DNA from: Megalopta genalis
Lineage: Eukaryota > Arthropoda > Insecta > Hymenoptera > Halictidae
DNA: 64,000 nt
Direction: 5' to 3'
NCBI RefSeq assembly: GCF_051020955.1
Contig: NC_135020.1
Coordinates: 682,501 to 746,500, forward strand
In this document: piece after piece, positions 1 to 10,567 of the stretch
Position numbering within the stretch: position 1 is the first letter of the stretch
Layout: the number at the start of each line of letters is the position of its first letter
Position numbers and translations under genes: made by a program
The notes under the pieces: generated by a model
The model's input: only the letters and a program-made list of their open reading frames with translations
Database searches by the model: none
What the model was told of the DNA's origin: nothing

Positions 1-692
1 TGTTCTTGTTGTTGTTGTCCTTGTTGTTCTTGTTGTTCTTGTTGTTCTTGTTGTTCTTGTTGTTCTTGTTGTTCTTGTTGCTCTTGTTGTTCTGGTTGTT
101 CTTGTTGTTCTTGTTGTTCTTGTTGTTCTTGTTGTTCTTGTTGTTCTTGTTGTTCTTGTTCTTGTTGTTGTTGTTGTTCTTGTTTTTGTTGTTCTTGTTG
201 TTGATGTTGTTGTTCTTGCTGTTCTTGTTCTTGTTGCTCTTGTTGTTCTTGATGTTCTTGTTGTTGTTGTTCTTGTTGCTCTTGTTGTTCTTGATGTTCT
301 TGTTGTTGTTGTTGTTGTTCTTGTTGTTGCTGTTCTTGATGTTCTTGTTGTTCTTGCTGTTGTTGTTCCTGTTGTTCTTGTTGTTGTTGTTGTTGTTCTT
401 GCTGTTCTTGTTGTTGTTGTTCTTGCTGTTCTTGTTCTTGTTGCTCTTGTTGTTCTTGTTGTTCTTGTTGTTGTTGTTGTTCTTGTTGTTCTTGTTGTTC
501 TTGTTGTTGTTGTTCTTGTTGTTGTTCGTGTTGTTCTTGTTCTTGTTCTTGTTTTTGTTGTTCTTGTTGTTGTTGTTGTTCTTCCTGTTCTTGTTCTTGT
601 TGTTCTTGTTGTCCTTGTTGTTCTTGTTGTTCTTGTTGTTCTTGTTGTTTTTGCTGTTCATGTTGTTCTTGTTGTTCTTCTTGTTGTTGTTC
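1..692 (+). repeat. Left-edge block of diverged 9-mer modules
   Basis: This block begins and continues in repeat, so the array extends beyond the window. It holds a pure stretch near 20-170, several TTGATG-bearing modules (about 200-350), a Gln/Glu module with CTGTTGTTG and CTCTTG variants (350-460), and a TTTTTG/CTTCCTG module (about 545-600) that recurs through the window. It ends at a CTAG (692-695) that opens a unit head. Modules at 160-310 resemble those near 13715-13850 and 60890-60990. Confidence 0.8.
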
Positions 693-805
693 TAGTTGTC
701 CTTGTTGTTGTTGTCCTTGCTGTTCTTGTTGTTGTTGTCCTTGTTGTTCTTGTTGTGCTTGTTGTTCTTGTTGATATTGTTGTTCTTGTTGCTCTTGTTG
801 CTCTT

Positions 806-854
<49 letters not shown>

Positions 855-1406
855 TTGTTCTTGTTGTTCTTGTTTTTGTTGTTCTTGTTGTTGTTGTTCT
901 TGTCGTTGTGGTTCTTGTTGTTCCTGTTGTTGTTGTTGTTCTTGTTGTTCTTGTTGTTGTTGTTCATGTGGTTCTTGTTGTTGTTTCTCTTGCTGTTCTT
1001 GTTCTTGTTGTCCTTGTTGTTCTTTCTGTTCTTGTTGTTCTTCTTGTTGTTGTTGTTCTTGCTGTTCTTGTTGTAGTTGTTGTTTTTGTTGATCTTGTTG
1101 TTCTTGTTGTTCTTGTTGTTGTTCTTGTTGTTGTTGTTGTTCTTGCTGTTCTTGTTGTAGTTGTAGTTGTTGTCCTTGTTATTGTTGTAGTTCTTGTTGT
1201 TCTTGTTGTTCTTGTTGTTCTTGTTGTTCTTGTTGTTCTTGTTGTTCTTGTTGTTCTTGTTGTTCTTGTTGTTCTTGTTGTTCTTGTTGTTCTTGTTGTT
1301 CTTGTTGTTCTTGTTGTTCTTGTTGTTCTTGTTGTTCTTGTTGTTCTTGTTGTTTTTGTTGATCTTGCTGTTCTTGTTGTTTTTGTTGTTCTTCTTGTTG
1401 TTGTTC
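693..1406 (+). repeat. Diverged copy of a family B unit head
   Basis: It starts TAGTTGTCCTTG and continues through a TTGTGCTTG marker, CTC-rich units, a GTCGTTGTGG marker and a TTCATGTGG marker. The same order occurs at the starts of units B1, B2 and B3 (9659, 16600, 19197). It is shorter and differs by point changes (for example TGATATTG near 772, where the B units have TGATCTTG), so it is an older relative. It ends in 18 perfect 9-mers at 1191-1352, then TTTTTG and CTTCTTG variants up to the CTAG at 1406. Confidence 0.75.
1191..1352 (+). repeat. Perfect 9-mer array, 18 copies
   Basis: 18 uninterrupted TTCTTGTTG units run from just after a TAG to the first TTTTTGTTG. The homologous place in B1, B2 and B3 carries 42, 39 and 40 copies, so this locus changes length in 9-bp steps. 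Confidence 0.9.
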
Positions 1407-2178
1407 TAGTTGACCTTGTTGTTGTTGTTCTGGTTGTTCTTGTTGTTCTTGTTGTTCCGGTTGTTCTTGTTGTTCTTGTTGTTCTTGCTGTTCATGTTGT
1501 CTTGTTGTCCTTGTTGTTCTAGTTGTTCTTGTTGTTCTTGTTGTTCTTGTTGTTCTTGTTGTTGTTGTTCTAGTTGTTCTTGTTGTTGTTGTTCTGGTTG
1601 TTCTTGTTGTTCTTGTTGTTCCGGTTGTTCATGTTGTTGTTCTTGTTGTTGTTGTTGTTCTTATTTTTGTTGTTGTTTTTGTTGTTTTTCTTGCTGTTCT
1701 TGTTCTTGTTGTTCTTGATGTTCTTGTTGTTCTTGTTGTTCTTGTTGCTCTTGTTGCTCTTGTTGATCTTGTTGTTCTTGTTGTTCTTGTCGTTCTTGTT
1801 GCTCTTGTTGCTTTTGTTGCTCTTGTTGCTGTTGTTGTTCTTGTTGTTCTGGTTGTTGATGTTCTTGTTGTTCATGTTGTTGTTGTTCTTGATGTTCTTG
1901 ATGTTCTTGTTGTTCTTGTTGTTCTTTTTGTTCTGGGTGTTCTTGGTGTTCTTGTTGTTCTTGTTGTTCTAGTTGTTGTTGTTGTTGTTGTTGTTGTGCT
2001 TGTTGTTGTTCTCGTTGTTCCCGTTGTTCTCGTTGTTCTCGTTGTTCTTGTTGTTCTTTTTGCTCTTGTTGTTCTTGTTGTCCTTGTTGTTGTTGTTGCT
2101 GTTGTTGTTCTTGTTGTTCATGTTGTTGTTGTTCTGGTTGATGTTGTTGTTCTTGTTCTTGTTTTTCTTGTTGTTCTT

Positions 2179-2209
<31 letters not shown>

Positions 2210-2992
2210 TTGTTCTTGTTGTTCTTGTTGTTGTTGTTCATGCGGTTCTTGTTGTTGTTGCTCTTGCTGTTCTTGTTCTTGTTGTCCTTGTTGTTCTTTC
2301 TGTTCTTGTTGTTCTGGTTGTTGTTGTTGTTGTTCTTGCTGTTCTTGTTGTAGATGTTGTTTTTGTTGATCTTGTTGTTCTTGTTGTTCTTGTTGTTGTT
2401 CTTGTTGTTCTTGTTGTTGTTCTTGCTGTTCTTGTTGTAGTTGTTGTTGCTGTCCTTGTTATTGTTGTAGTTCTTGTTGTTCTTGTTGTTCTTGTTGTTC
2501 TTGTTGTTCTTGTTGTTATTGTTGATCTTGTTGTTCTTGTTGTTCTTGTTGTTCTTGTTGTTCTTCTTGCTGTTGTGGTTGTTCTTGTTGTTCTCGTTGT
2601 TCTCGTTGTTCTCGTTGTTCTCGTTGTTCTCGTTGTTCTCGTTGTTCTCGTTGTTCTCGTTGCTCTTGTTGTTCTTGTTGTTCTTGTTGTTCTTGTTGTT
2701 CTTGTTGTTCTTCTTGTTCTTGTTATTCTTTTTGTCCTTGTTGTTCTTGCTGTTGTTGTTCCCAATGTTCTTGTTGTTGTTGTTCTTGTTGTTGTTGTTG
2801 TTGTTCATGTTCTTGCTGTTCATGTTGTTGTGGTTCTGGTAGATGTTGTTGTTCTTGTTCTTGTTGTTCTTGTTGTTCTTGTTGTTCTTGTTGTTCTTGT
2901 TGTTCTTGTTGTTCTTGTTGTTCTTGTTGTTCTTGTTGTTTTTGTTGATCTTGTTGTTCTTGTTGTTCTTGTTGTTCTTCTTGTTGTTGTTC
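1407..2992 (+). repeat. Family A higher-order unit A1 (1,586 bp)
   Basis: It starts at TAGTTGACCTTG, a marker found again at 2993 and 5815. In order it holds TTCCGG units, a one-base loss near 1501, a TTCTTATTTTTG marker (about 1660), CTC and GATC variants, a TTCTGGGTG marker, a CTAG followed by a run of TTG triplets (about 1970), a TTCTCG array (about 2590-2660), a GTTATTCTTTTTG marker and a TTCCCAATG marker (about 2759). A2 and A3 repeat this order, A2 with an insertion. Confidence 0.85.
1499..1503. other. One-base loss in family A (register break)
   Basis: The register of TTC shifts by one here (TTCATGTTGTCTTG). The homologous sites in A2 (about 3086) and A3 (about 5909) read TTCATGTTGTCATG and break the register in the same way, so one old loss was copied with its unit. 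Confidence 0.8.
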
Positions 2993-3290
2993 TAGTTGAC
3001 CTTGTTGTTGTTGTTCTGGTTGTTCTTGTTGTTCTTGTTGTTCCGGTTGTTCTTGTTGTTCTTGTTGTTCTTGCTGTTCATGTTGTCATGTTGTCCTTGT
3101 TGTTCTAGTTGTTCTTGTTGTTCTTGTTGTTCTTGTTGTTGTTGTTCTAGTTGTTCTTGTTGTTGTTGTTCTGGTTGTTCTTGTTGTTCTTGTTGTTCCG
3201 GTTGTTAATGTTGTTGTTCTTGTTGTTGTTGTTGTACTTATTTTTGTAGTTTTTCTTGCTGTTCTTGTTCTTGTTGTTCTTGTTGTTCTT

Positions 3291-3321
<31 letters not shown>

Positions 3322-3755
3322 CTCTTGTTGCTCTTGTTGATCTTGTTGATCTTGTTGTTCTTGTCGTTCTTGTTGCTCTTGTTGCTTTTGTTGCTCTTGT
3401 TGCTGTTGTTGTTCTTGTTGTTCTGGTTGTTGATGTTCTTGTTGTTCATGTTGTTGTTGTTCTTGATGTTCTTGTTGTTCTTGTTGTTCTTGTTGTTCTT
3501 TTTGTTCTGGGTGTTCTTGGTGTTCTTGTTGTTCTTGTTGTTCTAGTTGTTGTTGTTGTTGTTGTTGTTGTTGTTCTTGTTGTTGTTCTCGTTGTTCCCG
3601 TTGTTCTCGTTGTTCTCGTTGTTCTTGTTGTTCTTTTTGCTATTGTTGTTCTTGTTGTCCTTGTTGTTGTTGTTGCTGTTGTTGTTCTTGTTGTTCATGT
3701 TGTTGTTGTTCTGGTTGATGTTGTTGTTCTTGTTCTTGTTTTTCTTGTTGTTCTT

Positions 3756-3804
<49 letters not shown>

Positions 3805-5006
3805 TTGTTCTTGTTGTTCTTGTTGTTGTTGTTCATGCGGTTCTTGTTGTTGTTGCTCTTGCTGTTCTTGTTCTTGTTGTCCTTGTTGTTCTTTCTGTTC
3901 TTGTTGTTCTTGTTGTTGTTGTTGTTGTTCTTGCTGTTCTTGTTGTAGATGTTGTTTTTGTTGATCTTGTTGTTCTTGTTGTTCTTGTTGTTGTTCTTGT
4001 TGTTCTTGTTGTTGTTCTTGCTGTTCTTGTTGTAGTTGTTGTTGCTGTCCTTGTTATTGTTGTAGTTCTTGTTGTTCTTGTTGTTCTTGTTGTTCTTGTT
4101 GTTGTTGTTGTTCTTGTTGTTCTTGTTGTTATTGTTGATCTTGTTGTTCTTGTTGTTCTTGTTGTTCTTGTTGTTCTTATTGCTGTTCTGGTTGTTCTTA
4201 TTGCTGTTCTGGTTGTTCTTGTTGTTCTCGTTGTTCTCGTTGTTCTCGTTGTTCTCGTTGTTCTCGTTGTTCTCGTTGTTCTCGTTGTTCTCGTTGTTCT
4301 TGTTGTTCTTGTTGTTCTTGTTGTTCTTGTTGTTCTTGTTGTTCTTCTTGTTCTTGTTATTCTTTTTGTCCTTGTTGTTCTTGCTGTTGTTGTTCCCAAT
4401 GTTCTTGTTGTTGTTGTTCTTGTTGTTGTTGTTGTTGTTCTTGTTCTTGCTGTTCATGTTGTTGTGGTTCTGGTAGATGTTGTTGTTCTTGTTCTTGTTG
4501 CTCTTGTTGTTCTTGTTGTTCTTGTTGTTCTTGTTGTTCTTGTTGTTCTTGCTGTTGTTGTTCCTGTTGTTCTTGTTGTTGTTGTTCTTGCTGTTCTTGT
4601 TCTTGTTGCTCTTGTTGTTCTTGTTGTTCTTGTTGTTCTTGTTGTTCTTGTTGTTCTTGTTGTTCTTGTTGTTCTTGTTGTTCTTGTTGTTCTTGTTGTT
4701 CTTGTTGTTCTTGTTGTTCTTGTTGTTCTTGTTGTTCTTGTTGTTGTTGTTGTTCTTGTTGTTCTTGTTGTTGTTCGTGTTGTTCTTGTTGTTGTTCTCG
4801 TTTTTGTTGTTCTTGTTGTTGTTGTTGTTCTTCCTGTTCTTTTTCTTGTTGTTCTTGTTGTTCTTGTTGTTCTCGTTGTTCTCGTTGTTCTCGTTGTTCT
4901 CGTTGTTCTCGTTGTTCTCGTTGTTCTTGTTGTTCTTGCTGTTCTTGTTCTTGTTGTTCTTGTTGTTCTTGTTGTTCTTGTTGTTCTCGTTGTTCTTGTT
5001 GTTCTT

Positions 5007-5037
<31 letters not shown>

Positions 5038-5814
5038 TTCTCGTTGTTCTCGTTGTTCTCGTCGTTCTCGTCGTTCTCGTCGTTCTCGTTGTTCTCGTTG
5101 TTCTCGTTGTTCTCGTTGTTCTCGTTGTTCTCGTTGTTCTCGTTGTTCTTGTTGTTCTTGTTGTTCTTGTTGTTCTTGTTGTTCTTGTTGTTCTTGTTGT
5201 TGTTCTTGTTGTTCTTGTTGTTGTTCTTGCTGTTCTTGTTGTAGTTGTTGTTGCTGTCCTTGTTATTGTTGTAGTTCTTGTTGTTCTTGTTGTTCTTGTT
5301 GTTCTTGTTGTTCTTGTTGTTATTGTTGATCTTGTTGTTCTTGTTGTTCTTGTTGTTCTTGTTGTTCTTCTTGCTGTTGTGGTTGTTCTTGTTGTTCTCG
5401 TTGTTCTCGTTGTTCTCGTTGTTCTCGTTGTTCTCGTTGTTCTCGTTGTTCTCGTTGTTCTCGTTGCTCTTGTTGTTCTTGTTGTTCTTGTTGTTCTTGT
5501 TGTTCTTGTTGTTCTTCTTGTTCTTGTTATTCTTTTTGTCCTTGTTGTTCTTGCTGTTGTTGTTCCCAATGTTCTTGTTGTTGTTGTTCTTGTTGTTGTT
5601 GTTGTTGTTCATGTTCTTGCTGTTCATGTTGTTGTGGTTCTGGTAGATGTTGTTGTTCTTGTTCTTGTTGTTCTTGTTGTTCTTGTTGTTCTTGTTGTTC
5701 TTGTTGTTCTTGTTGTTCTTGTTGTTCTTGTTGTTCTTGTTGTTCTTGTTGTTCTTGTTGTTTTTGTTGATCTTGTTGTTCTTGTTGTTCTTGTTGTTCT
5801 TCTTGTTGTTGTTC
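2993..5814 (+). repeat. Family A unit A2 (2,822 bp), internally duplicated
   Basis: It carries the same markers as A1, but the back half (TTCTCG array, GTTATTCTTTTTG, TTCCCAATG, TGGTAGATG) occurs twice, near 4230-4476 and 5390-5646. Between them sits a segment at 4477-5244 with a long 9-mer array and a TTCTCG/CGTCG module. A1 lacks this about 1.2 kb extra segment; A3 has it in part. An in-phase TAG (- strand, from CTA at 3640-3642) replaces the GAG codon seen in A1. Confidence 0.85.
4867..5149 (+). repeat. TTCTCG/CGTCG module (Arg-rich in the - strand Q frame)
   Basis: A run of TTCTCGTTG, a spacer with CTGTTCTTGTTCTTG, single TTCTCGTTG, a CTC unit, then two TTCTCGTTG, exactly three TTCTCGTCG and more TTCTCGTTG. 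I find this module at ten places, with the CGTCG triplet starting near 5056, 7842, 14471, 15179, 24000, 24744, 26593, 43526, 44261 and 46101. On the - strand it reads Gln-Arg-Glu repeats with a central Arg-Arg-Glu triplet. It is one of the few CpG-bearing parts of the array. Confidence 0.85.
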
Positions 5815-6112
5815 TAGTTGACCTTGTTGTTGTTGTTCTGGTTGTTCTTGTTGTTCTTGTTGTTCCGGTTGTTCTTGTTGTTCTTGTTGTTCTTGCTGTT
5901 CATGTTGTCATGTTGTCCTTGTTGTTCTAGTTGTTCTTGTTGTTCTTGTTGTTCTTGTTGTTGTTGTTCTAGTTGTTCTTGTTGTTGTTGTTCTGGTTGT
6001 TCTTGTTGTTCTTGTTGTTCCGGTTGTTAATGTTGTTGTTCTTGTTGTTGTTGTTGTACTTATTTTTGTAGTTTTTCTTGCTGTTCTTGTTCTTGTTGTT
6101 CTTGTTGTTCTT

Positions 6113-6143
<31 letters not shown>

Positions 6144-6368
6144 CTCTTGTTGCTCTTGTTGATCTTGTTGATCTTGTTGTTCTTGTCGTTCTTGTTGCTC
6201 TTGTTGCTTTTGTTGCTCTTGTTGCTGTTGTTGTTCTTGTTGTTCTGGTTGTTGATGTTCTTGTTGTTCATGTTGTTGTTGTTCTTGATGTTCTTGTTGT
6301 TCTTGTTGTTCTTGTTGTTCTTTTTGTTCTGGGTGTTCTTGGTGTTCTTGTTGTTCTTGTTGTTCTAG

Positions 6369-6400
<32 letters not shown>

Positions 6401-6580
6401 CTTGTTGTTGTTCTCGTTGTTCCCGTTGTTCTCGTTGTTCTCGTTGTTCTTGTTGTTCTTTTTGCTATTGTTGTTCTTGTTGTCCTTGTTGTTGTTGTTG
6501 CTGTTGTTGTTCTTGTTGTTCATGTTGTTGTTGTTCTGGTTGATGTTGTTGTTCTTGTTCTTGTTTTTCTTGTTGTTCTT

Positions 6581-6629
<49 letters not shown>

Positions 6630-7792
6630 TTGTTCTTGTTGTTCTTGTTGTTGTTGTTCATGCGGTTCTTGTTGTTGTTGCTCTTGCTGTTCTTGTTCTT
6701 GTTGTCCTTGTTGTTCTTTCTGTTCTTGTTGTTCTTGTTGTTGTTGTTGTTGTTCTTGCTGTTCTTGTTGTAGATGTTGTTTTTGTTGATCTTGTTGTTC
6801 TTGTTGTTCTTGTTGTTGTTCTTGTTGTTCTTGTTGTTGTTCTTGCTGTTCTTGTTGTAGTTGTTGTTGCTGTCCTTGTTATTGTTGTAGTTCTTGTTGT
6901 TCTTGTTGTTCTTGTTGTTGTTGTTGTTCTTGTTGTTCTTGTTGTTATTGTTGATCTTGTTGTTCTTGTTGTTCTTGTTGTTCTTGTTGTTCTTATTGTT
7001 GTTCTGGTTGTTCTTGTTGTTCTCGTTGTTCTCGTTGTTCTCGTTGTTCTCGTTGTTCTCGTTGTTCTCGTTGTTCTTGTTGTTCTTGTTGTTCTTGTTG
7101 TTCTTGTTGTTCTTGTTGTTCTTGTTGTTCTTCTTGTTCTTGTTATTCTTTTTGTCCTTGTTGTTCTTGCTGTTGTTGTTCCCAATGTTCTTGTTGTTGT
7201 TGTTCTTGTTGTTGTTGTTGTTGTTCTTGTTCTTGCTGTTCATGTTGTTGTGGTTCTGGTAGATGTTGTTGTTCTTGTTCTTGTTGCTCTTGTTGTTCTT
7301 GTTGTTCTTGTTGTACTTGTTGTTCTTGTTGTTCTTGCTGTTGTTGTTCCTGTTGTTCTTGTTGTTGTTGTTCTTGCTGTTCTTGTTCTTGTTGCTCTTG
7401 TTGTTCTTGTTGTTCTTGTTGTTCTTGTTGTTCTTGTTGTTCTTGTTGTTCTTGTTGTTCTTGTTGTTCTTGTTGTTCTTGTTGTTCTTGTTGTTCTTGT
7501 TGTTCTTGTTGTTCTTGTTGTTCTTGTTGTTGTTGTTGTTCTTGTTGTTCTTGTTGTTGTTCGTGTTGTTCTTGTTGTTGTTCTCGTTTTTGTTGTTCTT
7601 GTTGTTGTTGTTGTTCTTCCTGTTCTTTTTCTTGTTGTTCTTGTTGTTCTTGTTGTTCTCGTTGTTCTCGTTGTTCTCGTTGTTCTCGTTGTTCTCGTTG
7701 TTCTCGTTGTTCTTGTTGTTCTTGCTGTTCTTGTTCTTGTTGTTCTTGTTGTTCTTGTTGTTCTTGTTGTTCTCGTTGTTCTTGTTGTTCTT

Positions 7793-7823
<31 letters not shown>

Positions 7824-7935
7824 TTCTCGTTGTTCTCGTTGTTCTCGTCGTTCTCGTCGTTCTCGTCGTTCTCGTTGTTCTCGTTGTTCTCGTTGTTCTC
7901 GTTGTTCTCGTTGTTCTCGTTGTTCTCGTTGTTCT
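5815..7935 (+). repeat. Family A unit A3 (partial, about 2.1 kb)
   Basis: It follows A2 at a spacing of 2,822 bp and matches it marker for marker, including the one-base loss near 5910 and the CTA at 6465-6467. It is 36 bp shorter by the TGGTAGATG marker. Homology to A2 stops inside the pure 9-mer array after the TTCTCG block, near 7935, which suggests a recombination joint there. The exact end cannot be set within the array. Confidence 0.8.
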
Positions 7936-8516
7936 TGTTGTTCTTGTTGTTCTTGTTGTTCTTGTTGTTCTTGTTGTTCTTGTTGTTCTTGTTGTTCTTG
8001 TTGTTCTTGTTGTTCTTGTTGTTCTTGTTGTTCTTGTTGTTCTTGTTGTTCTTGTTGTTCTTGTTGTTCTTGTTGTTCTTGTTGTTCTTGCTGTTGTTGT
8101 TCCTGTTGTTCTTGTTGTTGTTGTTGTTCTTGCTGTTCTTGTTCTTGTTGCTCTTGTTGTTCTTGTTGTTCTTGTTGTTCTTGTTGTTCTTGTTGTCCTT
8201 GTTGTTGTTGTAGTTCTTGTTGTTCTTGTTGTTCTTGTTGTTCTTGTTGTTCTTGTTGTTCTTGTTGTTCTTGTTGTTCTTGTTGTTCTTGTTGTTCTTG
8301 TTGTTCTTGTTGTTCTTGTTGTTCTTGTTGTTCTTGTTGTTCTGGTTGTTGATGTTCTTGTTGTTCATGTTGTTGTTGTTCTTGTTGTTCTTGATGTTCT
8401 TGTTGTTCTTGTTGTCGTTGTTGTTCTTGTTGCTCTTGTTGCTCTTGTTGCTCTTGTTGCTCTTGTTGCTGTTGTTGTTCTTGTTGTTCTTGGTGTTCTT
8501 GTTGTTCTTGTTGTCC
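7936..8516 (+). repeat. Pure array plus TTCTGGTTGTTGATG module
   Basis: Mostly perfect 9-mers (about 7936-8087 and 8214-8340) separated by a CTGTTGTTGTTCCTG module, then a TTCTGGTTGTTGATG motif at 8340, a GTCGTTG marker, five CTC units and a CTAG at 8516. This is the first full example of the module order used in families B and C. Confidence 0.75.
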
Positions 8517-9658
8517 TAGTTGTTGTTGTTGTTCTTGTTGTTGTTCTTGTTGTTGTTCTCGTTGTTCTCGTTGTTCTCGTTGTTCTTGTTGTTCTTTTTG
8601 TTCTTGTTGTTCTTGTTGTCCTTGTTGTTGTTGTTGCTGTTGTTGTTCTTGTTGTTCATGTTGTTGTTGTTCTGGTTGATGTTGTTGTTCTTGTTCTTGT
8701 TGTTCTTGTTGTTCTTTTGTTCTTGTTGTTCTTGTTGTTCTTGTTGTTCTTGTTGTTCTTGTTGCTCTTGTTGCTCTTGTTGTTCTTGTTGTTCTTGTTG
8801 TTCTTGTTGTTCTCCTTGTTGTTGTTGTTCTTGTTGTGGTTCGTGTTGTTCTTGTTGTTCTTGTTGTGGTTCGTGTTGTTCTTGTTGTTGTTCTTGTTTT
8901 TGTTGTTCTTGTTGTTGTTGTTGTTCTTCCTGTTCTTGTTCTTGTTGTTCTTGTTGTTCTTGCTGTTCTTTCTGTTCATGTTGATCTTGTTGTTCTTGTT
9001 GTTGTTGTCCTTGTTGTTCTTGTTGTTCTTGTTGTTCTTGTTGTTCTTGTTGTTCTTGTTGTTCTTGTTGTTCTTGTTGCTCTTGTTGTTCTGGTTGTTC
9101 TTGTTGTTCTTGTTGTTCTTGTTGTTCTTGTTCTCCTTGTTGTTGTTGTTCTTGTTGTGGTTCGTGTTGTTCTTGTTGTTCTTGTTGTGGTTCGTGTTGT
9201 TCTTGTTGTTGTTCTTGTTTTTGTTGTTCTTGTTGTTGTTGTTGTTCTTCCTGTTCTTGTTCTTGTTGTTCTTGTTGTTCTTGCTGTTCTTTCTGTTCAT
9301 GTTGATCTTGTTGTTCTTGTTGTTGTTGTCCTTGTTGTTCTTGTTGTTCTTGTTGTTCTTGTTGTTCTTGTTGTTCTTGTTGTTCTTGTTGTTCTTGTTG
9401 CTCTTGTTGTTCTGGTTGTTCTTGTTGTTCTTGTTGTTCTTGTTGTTCTTGTTGTTCTTGTTGTTGTTGTTCTTGTTGTTGTTCGTGTTGTTCTTGTTGT
9501 TGTTCTTGTTTTTGTTGTTCTTGTTGTTGTTGTTGTTCTTCCTGTTCTTGTTCTTGTTGTTCTTGTTGTTCTTGTTGTTCTTGTTGTTCTTGTTGTTCTT
9601 GTTGTTCTTGTTGTTTTTGCTGTTCATGTTGTTCTTGTTGTTCTTCTTGTTGTTGTTC
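8517..9658 (+). repeat. Block with a 321-bp tandem duplication
   Basis: After a TTCTCG head and the one-base loss near 8716, a segment starting at CTCCTTG (8812) repeats at 9133: 8812-9132 and 9133-9453. Each copy carries TGTGGTTCG twice, TTTTTG, CTTCCTG, a TTTCTG/TTCATG marker and TGATCTTG. A third, shortened relative follows at about 9460-9560 without the TGTGG markers. The block ends at the CTAG that opens B1. Confidence 0.82.
8712..8720. other. One-base loss, TTCTTTTG type
   Basis: TTCTTTTGTTC breaks the triplet register by one T; the in-register form TTCTTTTTGTTC is common elsewhere. The same site type recurs near 26087, 38011, 38046, 45595, 58404 and 58439. On the - strand each moves a Gln/Glu reading into another frame. 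A four-T run could be a base-calling error, but its recurrence in separate units argues for a real, copied change. Confidence 0.8.
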
Positions 9659-9750
9659 TAGTTGTCCTTGTTGTTGTTGTTGTCCTTGTTGTTCTTGTTG
9701 TGCTTGTTGTTCTTGTTGATCTTGTTGTTCTTGTTGCTCTTGTTGCTCTT

Positions 9751-9781
<31 letters not shown>

Positions 9782-10189
9782 CACTTGTTGTTCTTGTTGT
9801 TGTTCTTGTTGTTGTTGTTTTTGTTGTTCTTGTTGTTGTTGTTCTTGTCGTTGTGGTTCTTGTTGTTCCTGTTGTTGTTGTTGTTCTTGTTGTTCTTGTT
9901 GTTGTTGTTCATGTGGTTCTTGTTGTTGTTGCTCTTGCTGTTCTTGTTCTTGTTGTCCTTGTTGTTCTTTCTGTTCTTGTTGTTCTTCTTGTTGTTGTTG
10001 TTCTTGCTGTTCTTGTTGTAGTTGTTGTTTTTGTTGATCTTGTTGTTCTTGTTGTTCTTGTTGTTGTTCTTGTTGTTGTTGTTGTTCTTGCTGTTCTTGT
10101 TGTAGTTGTAGTTGTTGTCCTTGTTATTGTTGTAGTTCTTGTTGTTCTTGTTGTTCTTGTTGTTGTTGTTGTTCTTGTTGTTTTTGTTG

Positions 10190-10567
10190 TTCTTGTTGTT
10201 CTTGTTGTTCTTGTTGTTCTTGTTGTTCTTGTTGTTCTTGTTGTTCTTGTTGTTCTTGTTGTTCTTGTTGTTCTTGTTGTTCTTGTTGTTCTTGTTGTTC
10301 TTGTTGTTCTTGTTGTTCTTGTTGTTCTTGTTGTTCTTGTTGTTCTTGTTGTTCTTGTTGTTCTTGTTGTTCTTGTTGTTCTTGTTGTTCTTGTTGTTCT
10401 TGTTGTTCTTGTTGTTCTTGTTGTTCTTGTTGTTCTTGTTGTTCTTGTTGTTCTTGTTGTTCTTGTTGTTCTTGTTGTTCTTGTTGTTCTTGTTGTTCTT
10501 GTTGTTCTTGTTGTTCTTGTTGTTCTTGTTGTTCTTGTTGTTCTTGTTGTTCTTGTTGTTCTTGTTG
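10190..10567 (+). repeat. Perfect 9-mer array, 42 copies
   Basis: Uninterrupted TTCTTGTTG from after a TTTTTGTTG to the first TACTTGTTG. Homologous arrays in B2 and B3 hold 39 and 40 copies. Confidence 0.9.

Noticed and set aside
1660..1680. Terminator- or promoter-like T-rich stretches (TTTTTG runs)
   Set aside because: They are one-base variants of the 9-mer (C to T) and recur all over without any gene beside them.
4454..5569. A - strand Thr-Thr-Arg frame
   Set aside because: This phase ends at nearly every TTCATG (TGA on the - strand) and is open here only because the segment lacks that motif.
8516..9784. A - strand Gln/Glu frame with an apparent start at 9784
   Set aside because: The start is GTG inside the repeat (GCACTTG variant on +), not ATG, with no start context, and the frame crosses the one-base loss near 8716 into Asn-Asn-Lys. 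It is a piece of a longer open Q/E stretch, not a gene with its own start.
10190..10567. CRISPR array
   Set aside because: Units are 9 bp and adjacent, with no spacers of 25-40 bp and no cas genes.
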